Of a DNA stretch of 64,000 nucleotides, positions 30,476-38,354 are shown piece after piece. The notes under the pieces were generated by a model that was not told where the DNA came from, searched no databases, and worked only from the letters and a program-made list of their open reading frames with translations. The position numbers and the translations under genes are program-made. Every line of letters starts with the position of its first letter. The first letter of the stretch is position 1. Source of the stretch: Aquipseudomonas alcaligenes (GTDB lineage: Bacteria > Pseudomonadota > Gammaproteobacteria > Pseudomonadales > Pseudomonadaceae); NCBI RefSeq assembly GCF_003205495.1, contig NZ_QJRX01000003.1, positions 450,980 through 514,979 of the forward strand. Reading direction: 5' to 3'.

Positions 30476-30487
30476 TGCCGCAGCAAT

Positions 30488-30516
30488 GAAAAAGCCGGTC
30501 ACCGACCGGCTTTTTC
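30488..30516. terminator. Strong terminator after the comEA-like gene
   Basis: Perfect stem GAAAAAGCCGGT (30488-30499) and ACCGGCTTTTTC (30505-30516) with a 5-base loop. It separates the comEA-like gene from the GlxR-like gene, so the latter needs its own promoter in 30517-30566. Confidence 0.93.
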
Positions 30517-30566
30517 ATTTGCCCGGCTGGTTACAATGTGGGTTGGTGATGGCTCGGAGGTAGGCT

Positions 30567-31457
30567 GTGGTGCCGGTACAACGCTCACTCGGATTCGCTG
30601 GCATTGGCCTGATGGGCCTTCCCATGGCTCGCCGCCTTCTCGGCGCCGGTTATGCCCTCAGTGTCTGGAATCGCTCCAAGGGGAAGTGTACTGAACTCGG
30701 TCCCGAAGGGGCGAGGGTGGTGTCCGAGCCTGCTCATCTGTGTGATGACGCAGATCTGGTGTTGCTCTGCTTGGCTGACACCGAAGCTGTGCGCCAGGTC
30801 GTCTTCGGCCGAGGAGGGATCGTCGAGAGGGCCCGGCCTGGCCAGCTTCTGGTTGACTTCTCCAGCCTGGATCCCGCCGCGACGCGCGAAATGGCGGCCG
30901 AACTGGAGGTGCGAACCGGTATGCGCTGGATCGACGCGCCCGTATCCGGTGGTACCCAGGGGGCTGTGGCTGGAACGCTGGCGATCATGGCCGGTGGCCG
31001 TCAAGAAGATATCGAACGTGTGCGTCCACTGCTGATGCACCTGGGGCAGCGGGTGACTCGCATGGGTGATGTAGGGGCGGGGCAGGTGACCAAGGTATGC
31101 AATCAGATGCTGGTGGCCTGTAATGCGCTAGTAATCGGTGAAGTGGTGGCCCTGGCCGAGCGTGCGGGTGTCGATGCCCGCCTGCTGGCCCCGGCTCTGG
31201 CTGGTGGTTTTGCAGACTCCAAACCGTTGCAGATACTCGCGCCGCAGATGGCCGAGCGGTGTTTCGAGCCAATCAAGTGGCATGTGCGTACCTTGCTCAA
31301 GGATCTGGATACTGCAGTCAAGCTGTCTCGCGAGCAGGGCAGCGCTACCCCCATGAGCGGTCTGGCGGCGCAGCTGATGCGTATGCACGGCAGTCAGGGA
31401 TATCTCGACAGGGATCCGGCAACCCTGATCGACCTGTTTCAGGAGTCGACATCGTGA
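30567..31457 (+). CDS. Beta-hydroxyacid dehydrogenase (GlxR/GarR/HIBADH family)
   Basis: The protein is 296 residues. The Rossmann motif is GFAGIGLMGLPMARRLL, and the substrate-specific features are DAPVSGGTQGAVAGTLAIMAGG and the catalytic lysine in GQVTKVCNQM. The family reduces tartronate semialdehyde or oxidises 3-hydroxyisobutyrate and similar acids with NAD(P). The GTG start at 30567 has a GGAGG site 6 bp before it. The next gene, Hyi-like, overlaps its stop, so the pair is one unit. No glyoxylate carboligase gene is present, so glyoxylate use is not shown. Composition is lower in GC than the flanks, suggesting acquisition. Confidence 0.83.
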   Translation: MVPVQRSLGFAGIGLMGLPMARRLLGAGYALSVWNRSKGKCTELGPEGARVVSEPAHLCDDADLVLLCLADTEAVRQVVFGRGGIVERARPGQLLVDFSSLDPAATREMAAELEVRTGMRWIDAPVSGGTQGAVAGTLAIMAGGRQEDIERVRPLLMHLGQRVTRMGDVGAGQVTKVCNQMLVACNALVIGEVVALAERAGVDARLLAPALAGGFADSKPLQILAPQMAERCFEPIKWHVRTLLKDLDTAVKLSREQGSATPMSGLAAQLMRMHGSQGYLDRDPATLIDLFQESTS

Positions 31458-32257
31458 AGGTCTGCGCCAACCTGTCGCTCCTGTTCACTGAACTGCCCCT
31501 TGCCGAGCGAGTCGCTGCTGCGCTGCTGGCAGGCTTCGACGGGGTGGAAATTCAGTTCCCCTACGACCTGCCGGCGATGCAGTTGAATGAGGCCCTTGAG
31601 CGATCCGGACTGCCCCTGGTGCTGATCAATCTCCCGGCTGGTGATCTGATGCAGGGTGGGGCTGGGCTGGCGTCCGTGCCGTCCCGTCAGGCTGAGTTCA
31701 TGGCGGCGCTGGAACAGGCCCTAGCCTACGCGGGCAAGGTGCGTCCACTGTGCGTTAATGTGCTCCCCGGTCGGCGGGTTGAGGGAATTTCCCGCGAACA
31801 CGCCTTGAGCACCCTTGCCGCCAATCTACACAGGGCGGCCGAAGCTTTCATGGAGCTCGGCATTCGTGTGCTATGCGAGGCGATCAACCCACTGGATATG
31901 CCGGGCTTTCTGATCAACACGCCCGAGCAGCTCGACGAGTTATTACAGCGGGTTGCGCATCCTAACTGTTTGGCCCAGCTCGATCTCTATCATATGGCGC
32001 GGCAGGGTTTGGATCTGCAGGCCGGTATTCGCCTGTTGGCGGGACGTATTGGCCATGTGCAGTTTGCCGACTGTCCTGGCAGGGGGATGCCAGGTAGCGG
32101 TGAGCTGGATTTCGAGTCAGTTCTGAGAGAGTTGAGGGCAAGCGGCTACCGAGGTTGGTTGGGCGCCGAGTACATCCCTGATCGGTCATCGCCCACGGCG
32201 TTCGATTGGCTGGCGCATTGGCGTTCTGCTGGTGGGGTCCTCGCCTGCGAGGTCTGA
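31454..32257 (+). CDS. Hydroxypyruvate isomerase family protein (Hyi/OtnI-like)
   Basis: The protein is 267 residues from a GTG at 31454 overlapping the upstream stop (GTGA). It has the TIM-barrel family features: CANLSLLFTELPLAERVAAALLAGFDGVEIQFPYD at the start, the metal-binding Glu in LCEAINPLDMPGFL, QLDLYHMARQG, and the GHVQFADCPGRGMPGSGELDF and GAEYIP ends. The family interconverts hydroxypyruvate and tartronate semialdehyde or isomerises 2-oxo-tetronates. Coupling with the dehydrogenase gene supports such a two-step conversion. It lies 39 bp before rmlB, but a role in sugar synthesis is unproven. Confidence 0.82.
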   Translation: MKVCANLSLLFTELPLAERVAAALLAGFDGVEIQFPYDLPAMQLNEALERSGLPLVLINLPAGDLMQGGAGLASVPSRQAEFMAALEQALAYAGKVRPLCVNVLPGRRVEGISREHALSTLAANLHRAAEAFMELGIRVLCEAINPLDMPGFLINTPEQLDELLQRVAHPNCLAQLDLYHMARQGLDLQAGIRLLAGRIGHVQFADCPGRGMPGSGELDFESVLRELRASGYRGWLGAEYIPDRSSPTAFDWLAHWRSAGGVLACEV

Positions 32258-32296
32258 TTGTGGGGTGCCTGTGGTATTTCCTGGTAAGAGAAAGCT

Positions 32297-33358
32297 ATGG
32301 CCTTGCGTATTTTGCTGACTGGTGGTGCCGGCTTTATCGGCTCTGCGGTGATCCGTCATCTGATCGAGAACACCGACCATAAGGTCGCCAACCTAGACAA
32401 GTTGACCTATGCGGGAAATCTGGACTCGCTGGCCATGGTCGCCGACTCTCCACGTTACAGTTTTCATCAGCTCGACATCTGCGAGTGCCAGGAGTTGGAC
32501 CGGGTATTCGCTGATTTCAGACCGACGACCGTGATGCACTTGGCTGCAGAGTCACATGTCGATCGGTCCATCGAGTGGCCTGCAGACTTCATACGGACCA
32601 ACATAGTCGGCACATACAGTCTGCTGGAGGCTGCTCGGCGTTATTGGCAGACACTGCCGGGCATTGAGCGCCAGACCTTCCGCTTCCTTCATGTTTCCTC
32701 AGACGAGGTATTTGGCGATCTGGAGGGGAAGGGAGGGCTTTTTACCGAAACCACGCCCTATGCACCCAGTTCGCCGTACTCGGCGTCCAAGGCAAGCGCA
32801 GATCACTTGGTCCGGGCGTGGATGCGTACCTATGGCCTGCCGGTGCTGGTGACCAACTGCTCGAACAACTATGGCCCTTTCCAGTTTCCGGAAAAGCTTA
32901 TCCCACACATGATCCTCAATGCTTTGCATGGGCAGTCTCTGCCGGTTTACGGGGATGGCTCGCAGGTGCGTGACTGGCTATTTGTCGAGGATCATGCCCG
33001 GGCATTGGTCGACGTGGTAACCCAAGGCAGGGTAGGGGAAACCTACAATATTGGCGGGCATCACGAAATGCCTAACCTTGAAGTGGTTGAAGCCATCTGT
33101 GCCCTGCTGGACGAACTTCAACCCTGTGAGTCGGGTGCCTACCGGGAGCGCATCAGGTTTGTGCAGGATCGCCCCGGACATGACCGGCGCTATGCCATCG
33201 ACGCCAGCAAGATCGAGCGTGAGCTGGGCTGGCGCCCCCAGGAAACATTTTCAAGCGGTATCCGCAAAACGGTGGTCTGGTATCTGGAGAATCGGTGGTG
33301 GTGGCAGCGTGTGCTGAGCGGTGACTATCGACTGGCTAGACTGGGTGATCAGCCATGA
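32297..33358 (+). CDS. rmlB: dTDP-glucose 4,6-dehydratase
   Basis: The protein is 353 residues of the extended SDR family. The NAD site is [11 protein letters not shown], and the [13 protein letters not shown] segment and the YxxxK motif in [16 protein letters not shown] are diagnostic. It turns dTDP-glucose into dTDP-4-keto-6-deoxyglucose, the second step to dTDP-L-rhamnose. It is first of four rhamnose genes (rmlBACD). The next reading frame opens directly after the stop, and rmlA starts 39 bp on. The base composition of these genes appears lower in GC than the neighbouring genome. Confidence 0.96.
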   Translation: MALRILLTGGAGFIGSAVIRHLIENTDHKVANLDKLTYAGNLDSLAMVADSPRYSFHQLDICECQELDRVFADFRPTTVMHLAAESHVDRSIEWPADFIRTNIVGTYSLLEAARRYWQTLPGIERQTFRFLHVSSDEVFGDLEGKGGLFTETTPYAPSSPYSASKASADHLVRAWMRTYGLPVLVTNCSNNYGPFQFPEKLIPHMILNALHGQSLPVYGDGSQVRDWLFVEDHARALVDVVTQGRVGETYNIGGHHEMPNLEVVEAICALLDELQPCESGAYRERIRFVQDRPGHDRRYAIDASKIERELGWRPQETFSSGIRKTVVWYLENRWWWQRVLSGDYRLARLGDQP

Positions 33359-33397
33359 ATGAGGCGGCACTGTGCGCTCTATGAAAAGGGGCATTCA

Positions 33398-34276
33398 ATG
33401 AAGGGCATCATTCTTGCCGGTGGTTCTGGTACCCGCTTGCACCCCATTACCCGAGGCGTCTCCAAGCACCTGCTGCCCATCTACGACAAGCCGATGATCT
33501 ATTACCCACTGTCGGTGCTGATGCTGGCTGGTATACGCGAAGTTCTGATTATTTCAACTCCGGATGATCTACCCAATTTCCGTAAGCTGCTTGGCGATGG
33601 CAGCGCTTTCGGCATCGACCTGGACTATGCCGAGCAGCCTTCCCCCGACGGTCTGGCGCAGGCTTTTCTGATCGGTGAGTCGTTCATCGGGAGCGACAGA
33701 GTATGCCTCATCCTCGGAGATAGCATTTTCTATGGCTATGGTTTCAGTGCGATGCTGCAGGAAGCGATGCGACGCATGCAGGGGGCAACGGTCTTCGCCT
33801 ACCATGTGAGTGATCCTCGGCGTTTCGGTGTGGTGGAGTTCGATGCTGCAGGCAAAGCAGTATCCATCGAAGAGAAACCGGCGTTGCCGAAATCCAATTA
33901 TGCGGTTACGGGGTTGTACTTCTACGATAACTCGGTGATCGAGTTGGCCAAGCGGATCAGGCCCTCTGCACGCGGTGAGCTAGAGATTACCGACATCAAT
34001 AGCGCTTACCTGGAGCGTGGTGATCTGCGCGTCAGCCTGCTTGGCCGTGGCTTCGCCTGGCTGGACGCGGGCACCCACGATTCCTTGATGGAGGCCGGCC
34101 ACTTCGTACAGACCATCGAGTCCCGCCAGGGACTCAAGGTGGCGTGTTTGGAGGAGATCGCCTATCGCCAGGGCTGGTTATCGGCAGAGCAATTGGCGAT
34201 CCAGGCGCGCGAGCTGGGTAAAACAGGGTACGGACAGTATCTGCTGCATTTGCTAGAGCAAGAGAATCATTCGTGA
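33398..34276 (+). CDS. rmlA: Glucose-1-phosphate thymidylyltransferase
   Basis: The protein is 292 residues from the ATG at 33398 ([18 protein letters not shown]). It has the nucleotide-binding G-G-x-G-T-R-L motif, the [31 protein letters not shown] segment and the GDSIFYG and [14 protein letters not shown] motifs. It forms dTDP-glucose from dTTP and glucose 1-phosphate and is normally inhibited by dTDP-rhamnose. The upstream in-frame extension to 33359 has no family match. It overlaps rmlC by 4 bases at its stop. Confidence 0.96.
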   Translation: MKGIILAGGSGTRLHPITRGVSKHLLPIYDKPMIYYPLSVLMLAGIREVLIISTPDDLPNFRKLLGDGSAFGIDLDYAEQPSPDGLAQAFLIGESFIGSDRVCLILGDSIFYGYGFSAMLQEAMRRMQGATVFAYHVSDPRRFGVVEFDAAGKAVSIEEKPALPKSNYAVTGLYFYDNSVIELAKRIRPSARGELEITDINSAYLERGDLRVSLLGRGFAWLDAGTHDSLMEAGHFVQTIESRQGLKVACLEEIAYRQGWLSAEQLAIQARELGKTGYGQYLLHLLEQENHS

Positions 34277-34812
34277 AGGTGATTGAAACGGCACTGCCCG
34301 GCGTGTTGATCATTGAGCCGAGAGTGTTTTTCGATGCGCGGGGATTTTTTCTGGAGACTTTCCAGAGCGAGCGTTATCGCGAGGTAGGCATTGATCTGCC
34401 GTTCGTGCAGGACAATCATTCGCGCTCTTCGCGCGGAGTGCTTCGTGGTCTGCATTTTCAGCGTACCCGCCCGCAGGGCAAGCTGGTGCGTGTCAGCAGG
34501 GGGGCGGTCTACGATGTCGCTGTGGATGTCGATCCGGCATCATCATCCTGCGGTCGTTTTGTCGGTGTTGAGCTTAACGACGAGAACCATCGCCAACTCT
34601 GGGTGCCGCCGGGCTATGCGCATGGTTTCTGTGTGCTGAGCGAGACGGCTGATTTCGAATACAAATGTACGGAGCTTTATCTACCCGAGGATGAAGGCGG
34701 CCTGCTCTGGAACGATCCGGATGTGAATATTCCTTGGCCTATTGCATCCCCTAAGCTATCTGCCAAGGATCAATGCAATCCTACGCTTCGCCAATTGCTT
34801 GGGCGCTTCTGA
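34273..34812 (+). CDS. rmlC: dTDP-4-dehydrorhamnose 3,5-epimerase
   Basis: The protein is 179 residues, a cupin-fold epimerase. The [35 protein letters not shown] run contains the catalytic His and the Lys/Arg substrate-binding residues, and [15 protein letters not shown] is the usual second motif. It inverts C3 and C5 of the keto sugar in the third step of dTDP-rhamnose synthesis. The GTG start overlaps the rmlA stop, and rmlD begins 1 base after its stop, so the genes are tightly coupled. Confidence 0.96.
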   Translation: MKVIETALPGVLIIEPRVFFDARGFFLETFQSERYREVGIDLPFVQDNHSRSSRGVLRGLHFQRTRPQGKLVRVSRGAVYDVAVDVDPASSSCGRFVGVELNDENHRQLWVPPGYAHGFCVLSETADFEYKCTELYLPEDEGGLLWNDPDVNIPWPIASPKLSAKDQCNPTLRQLLGRF

Positions 34813-34813
34813 G

Positions 34814-35695
34814 ATGCGCATCCTGATCACAGGTGCCCATGGGCAGGTCGGCCATGCACTGATGCGATCGGTCCCGGACAAGATAGAGACTGTCGCCTTG
34901 CCTCTGGACATCACCGAGCAGGGACAGGTTGCTCGGTGCCTGGTTGAGGTCGCCCCTGACGCAATCATCAATGCCGCCGCATACACAGCTGTGGATCGGG
35001 CGGAAAATGACCGCCAGCGGGCTTATGCGGTCAACCGCGATGGTGTGGCTTGGCTTGCTGACGCCGCCGAGCGCCTTGCTATTCCCATGTTTCATTTATC
35101 CTCGGACTATGTCTTTCACGGCGATGCCTGTGTTCCCTATCGAGAGGTGGATGCCTGTGCACCTCTGAACGTGTATGGGGCTAGCAAGCTGGCGGGTGAG
35201 CAGGTACTCGCAGAGCGCTGCTCCCGCTGGCTGGTGTTGCGTAGTAGCTGGGTGTTTGGTGTGCACGGCAGTAACTTCGTAAAGACCATGCTGGCGCTTG
35301 CCGGGGAGCGTGATGAGCTGGCAGTGGTCTCTGATCAATGGGGCTGTCCAACGTCCGCAATGAGCATTGCCTCAACGCTATGGCGGCTTGTGGAGCTTTA
35401 CTATCAGCAAGGCGTTCTGTCCTGGGGCTGTTACCACTTCAGTGGTACGCCCATCTGCAGTTGGTACGACTTTGCTGAGATGATCTTTCTCCAGGCTCAT
35501 GAACTGGGACTGATTACGCGGGTACCCAAGCTAAGGGCGCTTGCTACCTCGGATTACCCGACAGCGGCGCTGCGTCCGCGCTGGTCTGTGCTGGACTGCT
35601 CCAGGCTGCAGACCGAATTCGGCATTCCCCAGCCCGACTGGCGTCTCGACCTATATCAGGTATTGCAGGAAATTCGGCAGTCTATGCATGGCTGA
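34814..35695 (+). CDS. rmlD: dTDP-4-dehydrorhamnose reductase
   Basis: The protein is 293 residues from the ATG at 34814 (MRILITGAHGQVG). It is a reductase of the extended SDR type with NAAAYTAVDRAE, LSSDYVFHGD and the YxxxK motif in NVYGASKLAGEQ. It reduces dTDP-4-keto-rhamnose to dTDP-L-rhamnose. It ends the rmlBACD unit and is followed by a bidirectional terminator at 35700-35726. dTDP-L-rhamnose would feed LPS, rhamnolipid or exopolysaccharide glycosyltransferases, none of which is in this window. Confidence 0.95.
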   Translation: MRILITGAHGQVGHALMRSVPDKIETVALPLDITEQGQVARCLVEVAPDAIINAAAYTAVDRAENDRQRAYAVNRDGVAWLADAAERLAIPMFHLSSDYVFHGDACVPYREVDACAPLNVYGASKLAGEQVLAERCSRWLVLRSSWVFGVHGSNFVKTMLALAGERDELAVVSDQWGCPTSAMSIASTLWRLVELYYQQGVLSWGCYHFSGTPICSWYDFAEMIFLQAHELGLITRVPKLRALATSDYPTAALRPRWSVLDCSRLQTEFGIPQPDWRLDLYQVLQEIRQSMHG

Positions 35696-35699
35696 AATG

Positions 35700-35726
35700 A
35701 AAAGGCCTGCGATTGCAGGCCTTTTT
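35700..35726. terminator. Bidirectional terminator between rmlD and the tubulin-like gene
   Basis: Stem AAAAGGCCTGC (35700-35710) and GCAGGCCTTTTT (35715-35726) with the 4-base loop GATT. It lies between convergent stops at 35695 and 35745. Confidence 0.93.
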
Positions 35727-35744
35727 GTTGGTGCCGCTTCTGAA

Positions 35745-37934
35745 TCAGGCCTTGTTGCCGTCGTAGTCGTTGAGCGAGATGACCCGGGTCTTGCCGACGC
35801 GGTGGCGATAGATCTCGCGCAGGTACTTGATGGCCTTCTTCACGCTCTCTCGCGACAGGCGGATGTCGTTGATCGAGACGAACTTGTCCTGGTCGTGGAT
35901 CAGCTCGCGGTACTTCTTCTCGTACATCGGCTTGATCGCGTACCAGTTGGTGTCGAGGATCTTCGCCGGGTTCTCGTACTCGTTGAGCATGGCCTCGACG
36001 CGCGCCTCGTCGAATTCCTCGGAGACGATGAAGTCGAGCATGGCGTTGTCCAGGCTCTCGTCGTAGCGGTACTGGTCACGGGCGAAGCAGCGCTTGATGA
36101 AGGCGACGATCAGGGTCAGGAAATCGTCCGACAGGCACGGGCTCTTGACGATCAGGGTGGTCAGCGACAGGTTGGCCGAGGCGCCGATCACCAGGGCGTA
36201 GCGCTTCAGGGTGGTGTTGGGGAACAGGCTGTTGAGATGGGTCTTGAGCCGGTTCAGGTCCATGTAGGACAGCTTGTAGTCCTTCGGCAGCGAGACGATG
36301 GACACCACCGAGGAGCAGTTCTTGAAGAAGTGCAGGTCACTCAGGGCGCTGGCGTCGTAGTTGGACTTCTTGTACTGCTCCAGCGCCGCACGGTAGCGCT
36401 TGGCCTCGATCGGCAGCAGGCTGATGCCCTCGATGGCCTGGGTCGCCTTGTTGAAGTGCGGCAGGTCGATGGAACGGAAGAACAGGTCGTCGATATTGAG
36501 CTTGGGCTGCTCCTTCTCGAACACCTTGAACTTCTCGGTCGGCGCCGGAGCGGCCTGCTCGGCCACCACGGATTCCGCGTAAGCAACTGCCACCGGCCCG
36601 GCCAGGCTCATGAACAGGTCGTTGGCATCCAGGCGGATGGTCTCGCCGATATCGATGCCGGCACGGCGGAAGTAGTTCTGGTCGTAGTCGGTGGTCACCG
36701 CCTGGGCGGTGAGGATGTTGAAGATCTGCTGCGAGATGTACTGGTTGGCGTGGCGCTCCATGGCGTTCACGTCGATGTTCTGCACGTTGCCGCCGTCGCT
36801 TTCCTCGGCGTAGCGCATGATGTCGTTGGAGATCAGCATCATCGCGTTCCACGGGCGGATGCGGCGCATCACGCTCTCTTCGCCGGTTTCCTCGCTGTCG
36901 AAGTTGTAGGAGAAGTCCCACTCCTCGGCGAGGTACTTGCATAGCAGGCGGCCGGCGTTGATGTGCAGGGCTTCGGACATCTCGATGCGCTGGTCGGAGA
37001 TGTTCGGCAGGATGCAGATGCCGCTGGTGAAGATCGGCTCGAAGACGAAGGAGTGCCCGCGATTGTCCTCGCTGCTGCTCTCCTGCTTGGTCTCGAAGGT
37101 CTTGCTCATGTAGGCGAACTGCTGGGCCAGGCCGAACTCCGAGGCCATGCCCGAGCCGGTGCCGCCGCCGGCGCTGAAGATGTAGAAGTACAGGCGCGAC
37201 TGGTTGGCCTTGATGCCGCAGGAGTCGATCAGGTAGCTGTGGATGAACTTCCAGTCGGCGTTGGAGAAGCGCTGGGTATCCTTGTTGAGGATGATCTTGG
37301 CCAGGTACTGGCCGAGGATCGGCGCGTTACCGGCGCCGCCGGCGTGGACCTCGGACAGGTCCATGATCTTCATCTTGCTGTAGTCGTCGAGGAAGCCGCT
37401 GGTCTCGGCCTTGCGCGAGAAGCGGATGCGCCCCTCGATGTCCTTGTCCAGGTCGCCCAGCATCACCAGCGGTTCGATCAGGAATACCGGTTTGGCGGCG
37501 CGGCTGCCGGCCAGGCGCAGGTTGCTGCGTAGCCAGCCAGCCGGGCGCTGCTCGGAGCCGCTCTTTTCCTGGTTGCTGAATTCGTTGAGGTAGAAGCGCC
37601 GGGCGTTGTACACCAGCGAGGCGACGTCTAGGGCGATGTTGGAGCCGCAGCGGCCGAGGCCGATCAGGCACACCGAGGGGAAGTGCTGGGCGTGGCGGGC
37701 ATCCAGGGCTTCATCGCCGTGCAGCTTGGGGAATACTCGTTCGCGCAGGCCGTCGAGGTTCTCCAGGATGCGGTCGATGTCGCGCTCGGTGAAGTACATG
37801 TACTGCTCGCCACCGATGTTGGCGGGGAGGTTCGGGGTTGCCGGTGCCGCCAGTTCCTCGACCGCGCTGGCGGTCAGGGTGCGCGGTTCGGAAACGGTGG
37901 AATCTACGTCTTTAGTTGTTTTCATCGGCGACAT
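35745..37934 (-). CDS. Tubulin/FtsZ-superfamily GTPase (tubulin-like, long form)
   Basis: This is a large divergent tubulin-fold protein of 729 residues. The signature GGGTGSG is at 256-262. A T1-type loop with G-x-G-x-x-G-x-N spacing lies at 92-99 (GLGRCGSN), and a T3-like AGGAGNAPILG at 198-208. The H6-type Asn-Asp pair is N370-D371 (LISND), with Asn397 in an H7-type helix. A T7-like segment IRLDANDL has D436 and D439, matching the catalytic Asp spacing of FtsZ. All GTP-binding and hydrolysis elements therefore appear present. The last 250 residues match nothing I recognise. It may fall in Pfam's tubulin-like family (PF13809). The gene stands alone between a terminator and a 420-bp gap. Starts at 37934 or 37925 are both possible. 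Its cellular job is unknown. Confidence 0.8.
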   Translation of the reverse strand: MSPMKTTKDVDSTVSEPRTLTASAVEELAAPATPNLPANIGGEQYMYFTERDIDRILENLDGLRERVFPKLHGDEALDARHAQHFPSVCLIGLGRCGSNIALDVASLVYNARRFYLNEFSNQEKSGSEQRPAGWLRSNLRLAGSRAAKPVFLIEPLVMLGDLDKDIEGRIRFSRKAETSGFLDDYSKMKIMDLSEVHAGGAGNAPILGQYLAKIILNKDTQRFSNADWKFIHSYLIDSCGIKANQSRLYFYIFSAGGGTGSGMASEFGLAQQFAYMSKTFETKQESSSEDNRGHSFVFEPIFTSGICILPNISDQRIEMSEALHINAGRLLCKYLAEEWDFSYNFDSEETGEESVMRRIRPWNAMMLISNDIMRYAEESDGGNVQNIDVNAMERHANQYISQQIFNILTAQAVTTDYDQNYFRRAGIDIGETIRLDANDLFMSLAGPVAVAYAESVVAEQAAPAPTEKFKVFEKEQPKLNIDDLFFRSIDLPHFNKATQAIEGISLLPIEAKRYRAALEQYKKSNYDASALSDLHFFKNCSSVVSIVSLPKDYKLSYMDLNRLKTHLNSLFPNTTLKRYALVIGASANLSLTTLIVKSPCLSDDFLTLIVAFIKRCFARDQYRYDESLDNAMLDFIVSEEFDEARVEAMLNEYENPAKILDTNWYAIKPMYEKKYRELIHDQDKFVSINDIRLSRESVKKAIKYLREIYRHRVGKTRVISLNDYDGNKA

Positions 37935-37979
37935 TCCGGGCTGTTGGCGGCAGCTTTCTTATTAAGGGAGTAGCATCAA

Positions 37980-37991
37980 AACAGCGCTGTT
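37980..37991. promoter_or_regulatory. Perfect palindrome AACAGCGCTGTT upstream of the tubulin-like gene
   Basis: A perfect 12-bp palindrome lies 46-57 bp upstream of the 37934 start. Position and symmetry suggest a repressor or activator site for a dimeric protein. No known consensus is claimed. Confidence 0.4.
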
Positions 37992-38002
37992 ACATGACTA
38001 AG

Positions 38003-38016
38003 CACTATATACAGTG
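38003..38016. promoter_or_regulatory. Near-palindrome CACTATATACAGTG upstream of the tubulin-like gene
   Basis: Arms CACT and AGTG flank an AT-rich core, with 12 of 14 positions symmetric. On the minus strand the core GTATATAG could double as a promoter -10 region. It lies 12 bp beyond the first palindrome. Confidence 0.35.
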
Positions 38017-38354
38017 AACAGGCGTTATTCGAGGCGCCGTGTCGCTCTTTTTTATGCCCTATGCCGCGCCAGACCTGTGTCGACGACGGATCGCTGGCGA
38101 AATGCCATTTAGGAGCTGCGTGATGCTCGGTATGGTCGGTTTTCTGTCGGTGCCGTCGCGACGAGTGCGTAACTTCCGGGCCAGCGCAAGACACTTTCCC
38201 GGTGTGCTGCGCAAGACATTCTGCTTGAACAAGTTGATGGTCGAAATATATGTCCGCGCGGTCAGAATTTGGCTCCGAACGCTTGTCTGGCCCGTCTGTA
38301 CAGGGGTAGGGTGACCGTCCCGGCCGAGATGGCTGCCCTGTTGTCGGATCTTGC

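Larger units (their letters stand above)
37935..38354. other. 420-bp gene-free region between the tubulin-like and MFS genes
   Basis: The region is AT-richer than its surroundings, especially at 37965-38020. It contains two palindromes close to the tubulin-like start (listed separately). The only open frame of note, 38039-38314 on the plus strand, shows no protein-like pattern or ribosome-binding site. It should contain divergent promoters for the two flanking genes. No RNA gene was recognised. Confidence 0.6.

Noticed and set aside
31259..31453. In-frame extension of the Hyi-like gene into the GlxR-like gene
   Set aside because: The extension has no family similarity, whereas GTG at 31454 gives the conserved N-terminus and couples to the upstream stop.
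37999..38014. Possible LexA (SOS) box near TATATACAG
   Set aside because: Only the right half matches; the left CTG at the correct distance is absent.
38039..38314. 91-residue plus-strand open frame in the gap before the MFS gene
   Set aside because: No ribosome-binding site, unusual amino acid mix, and it overlaps likely promoter DNA. Not supported as a gene.
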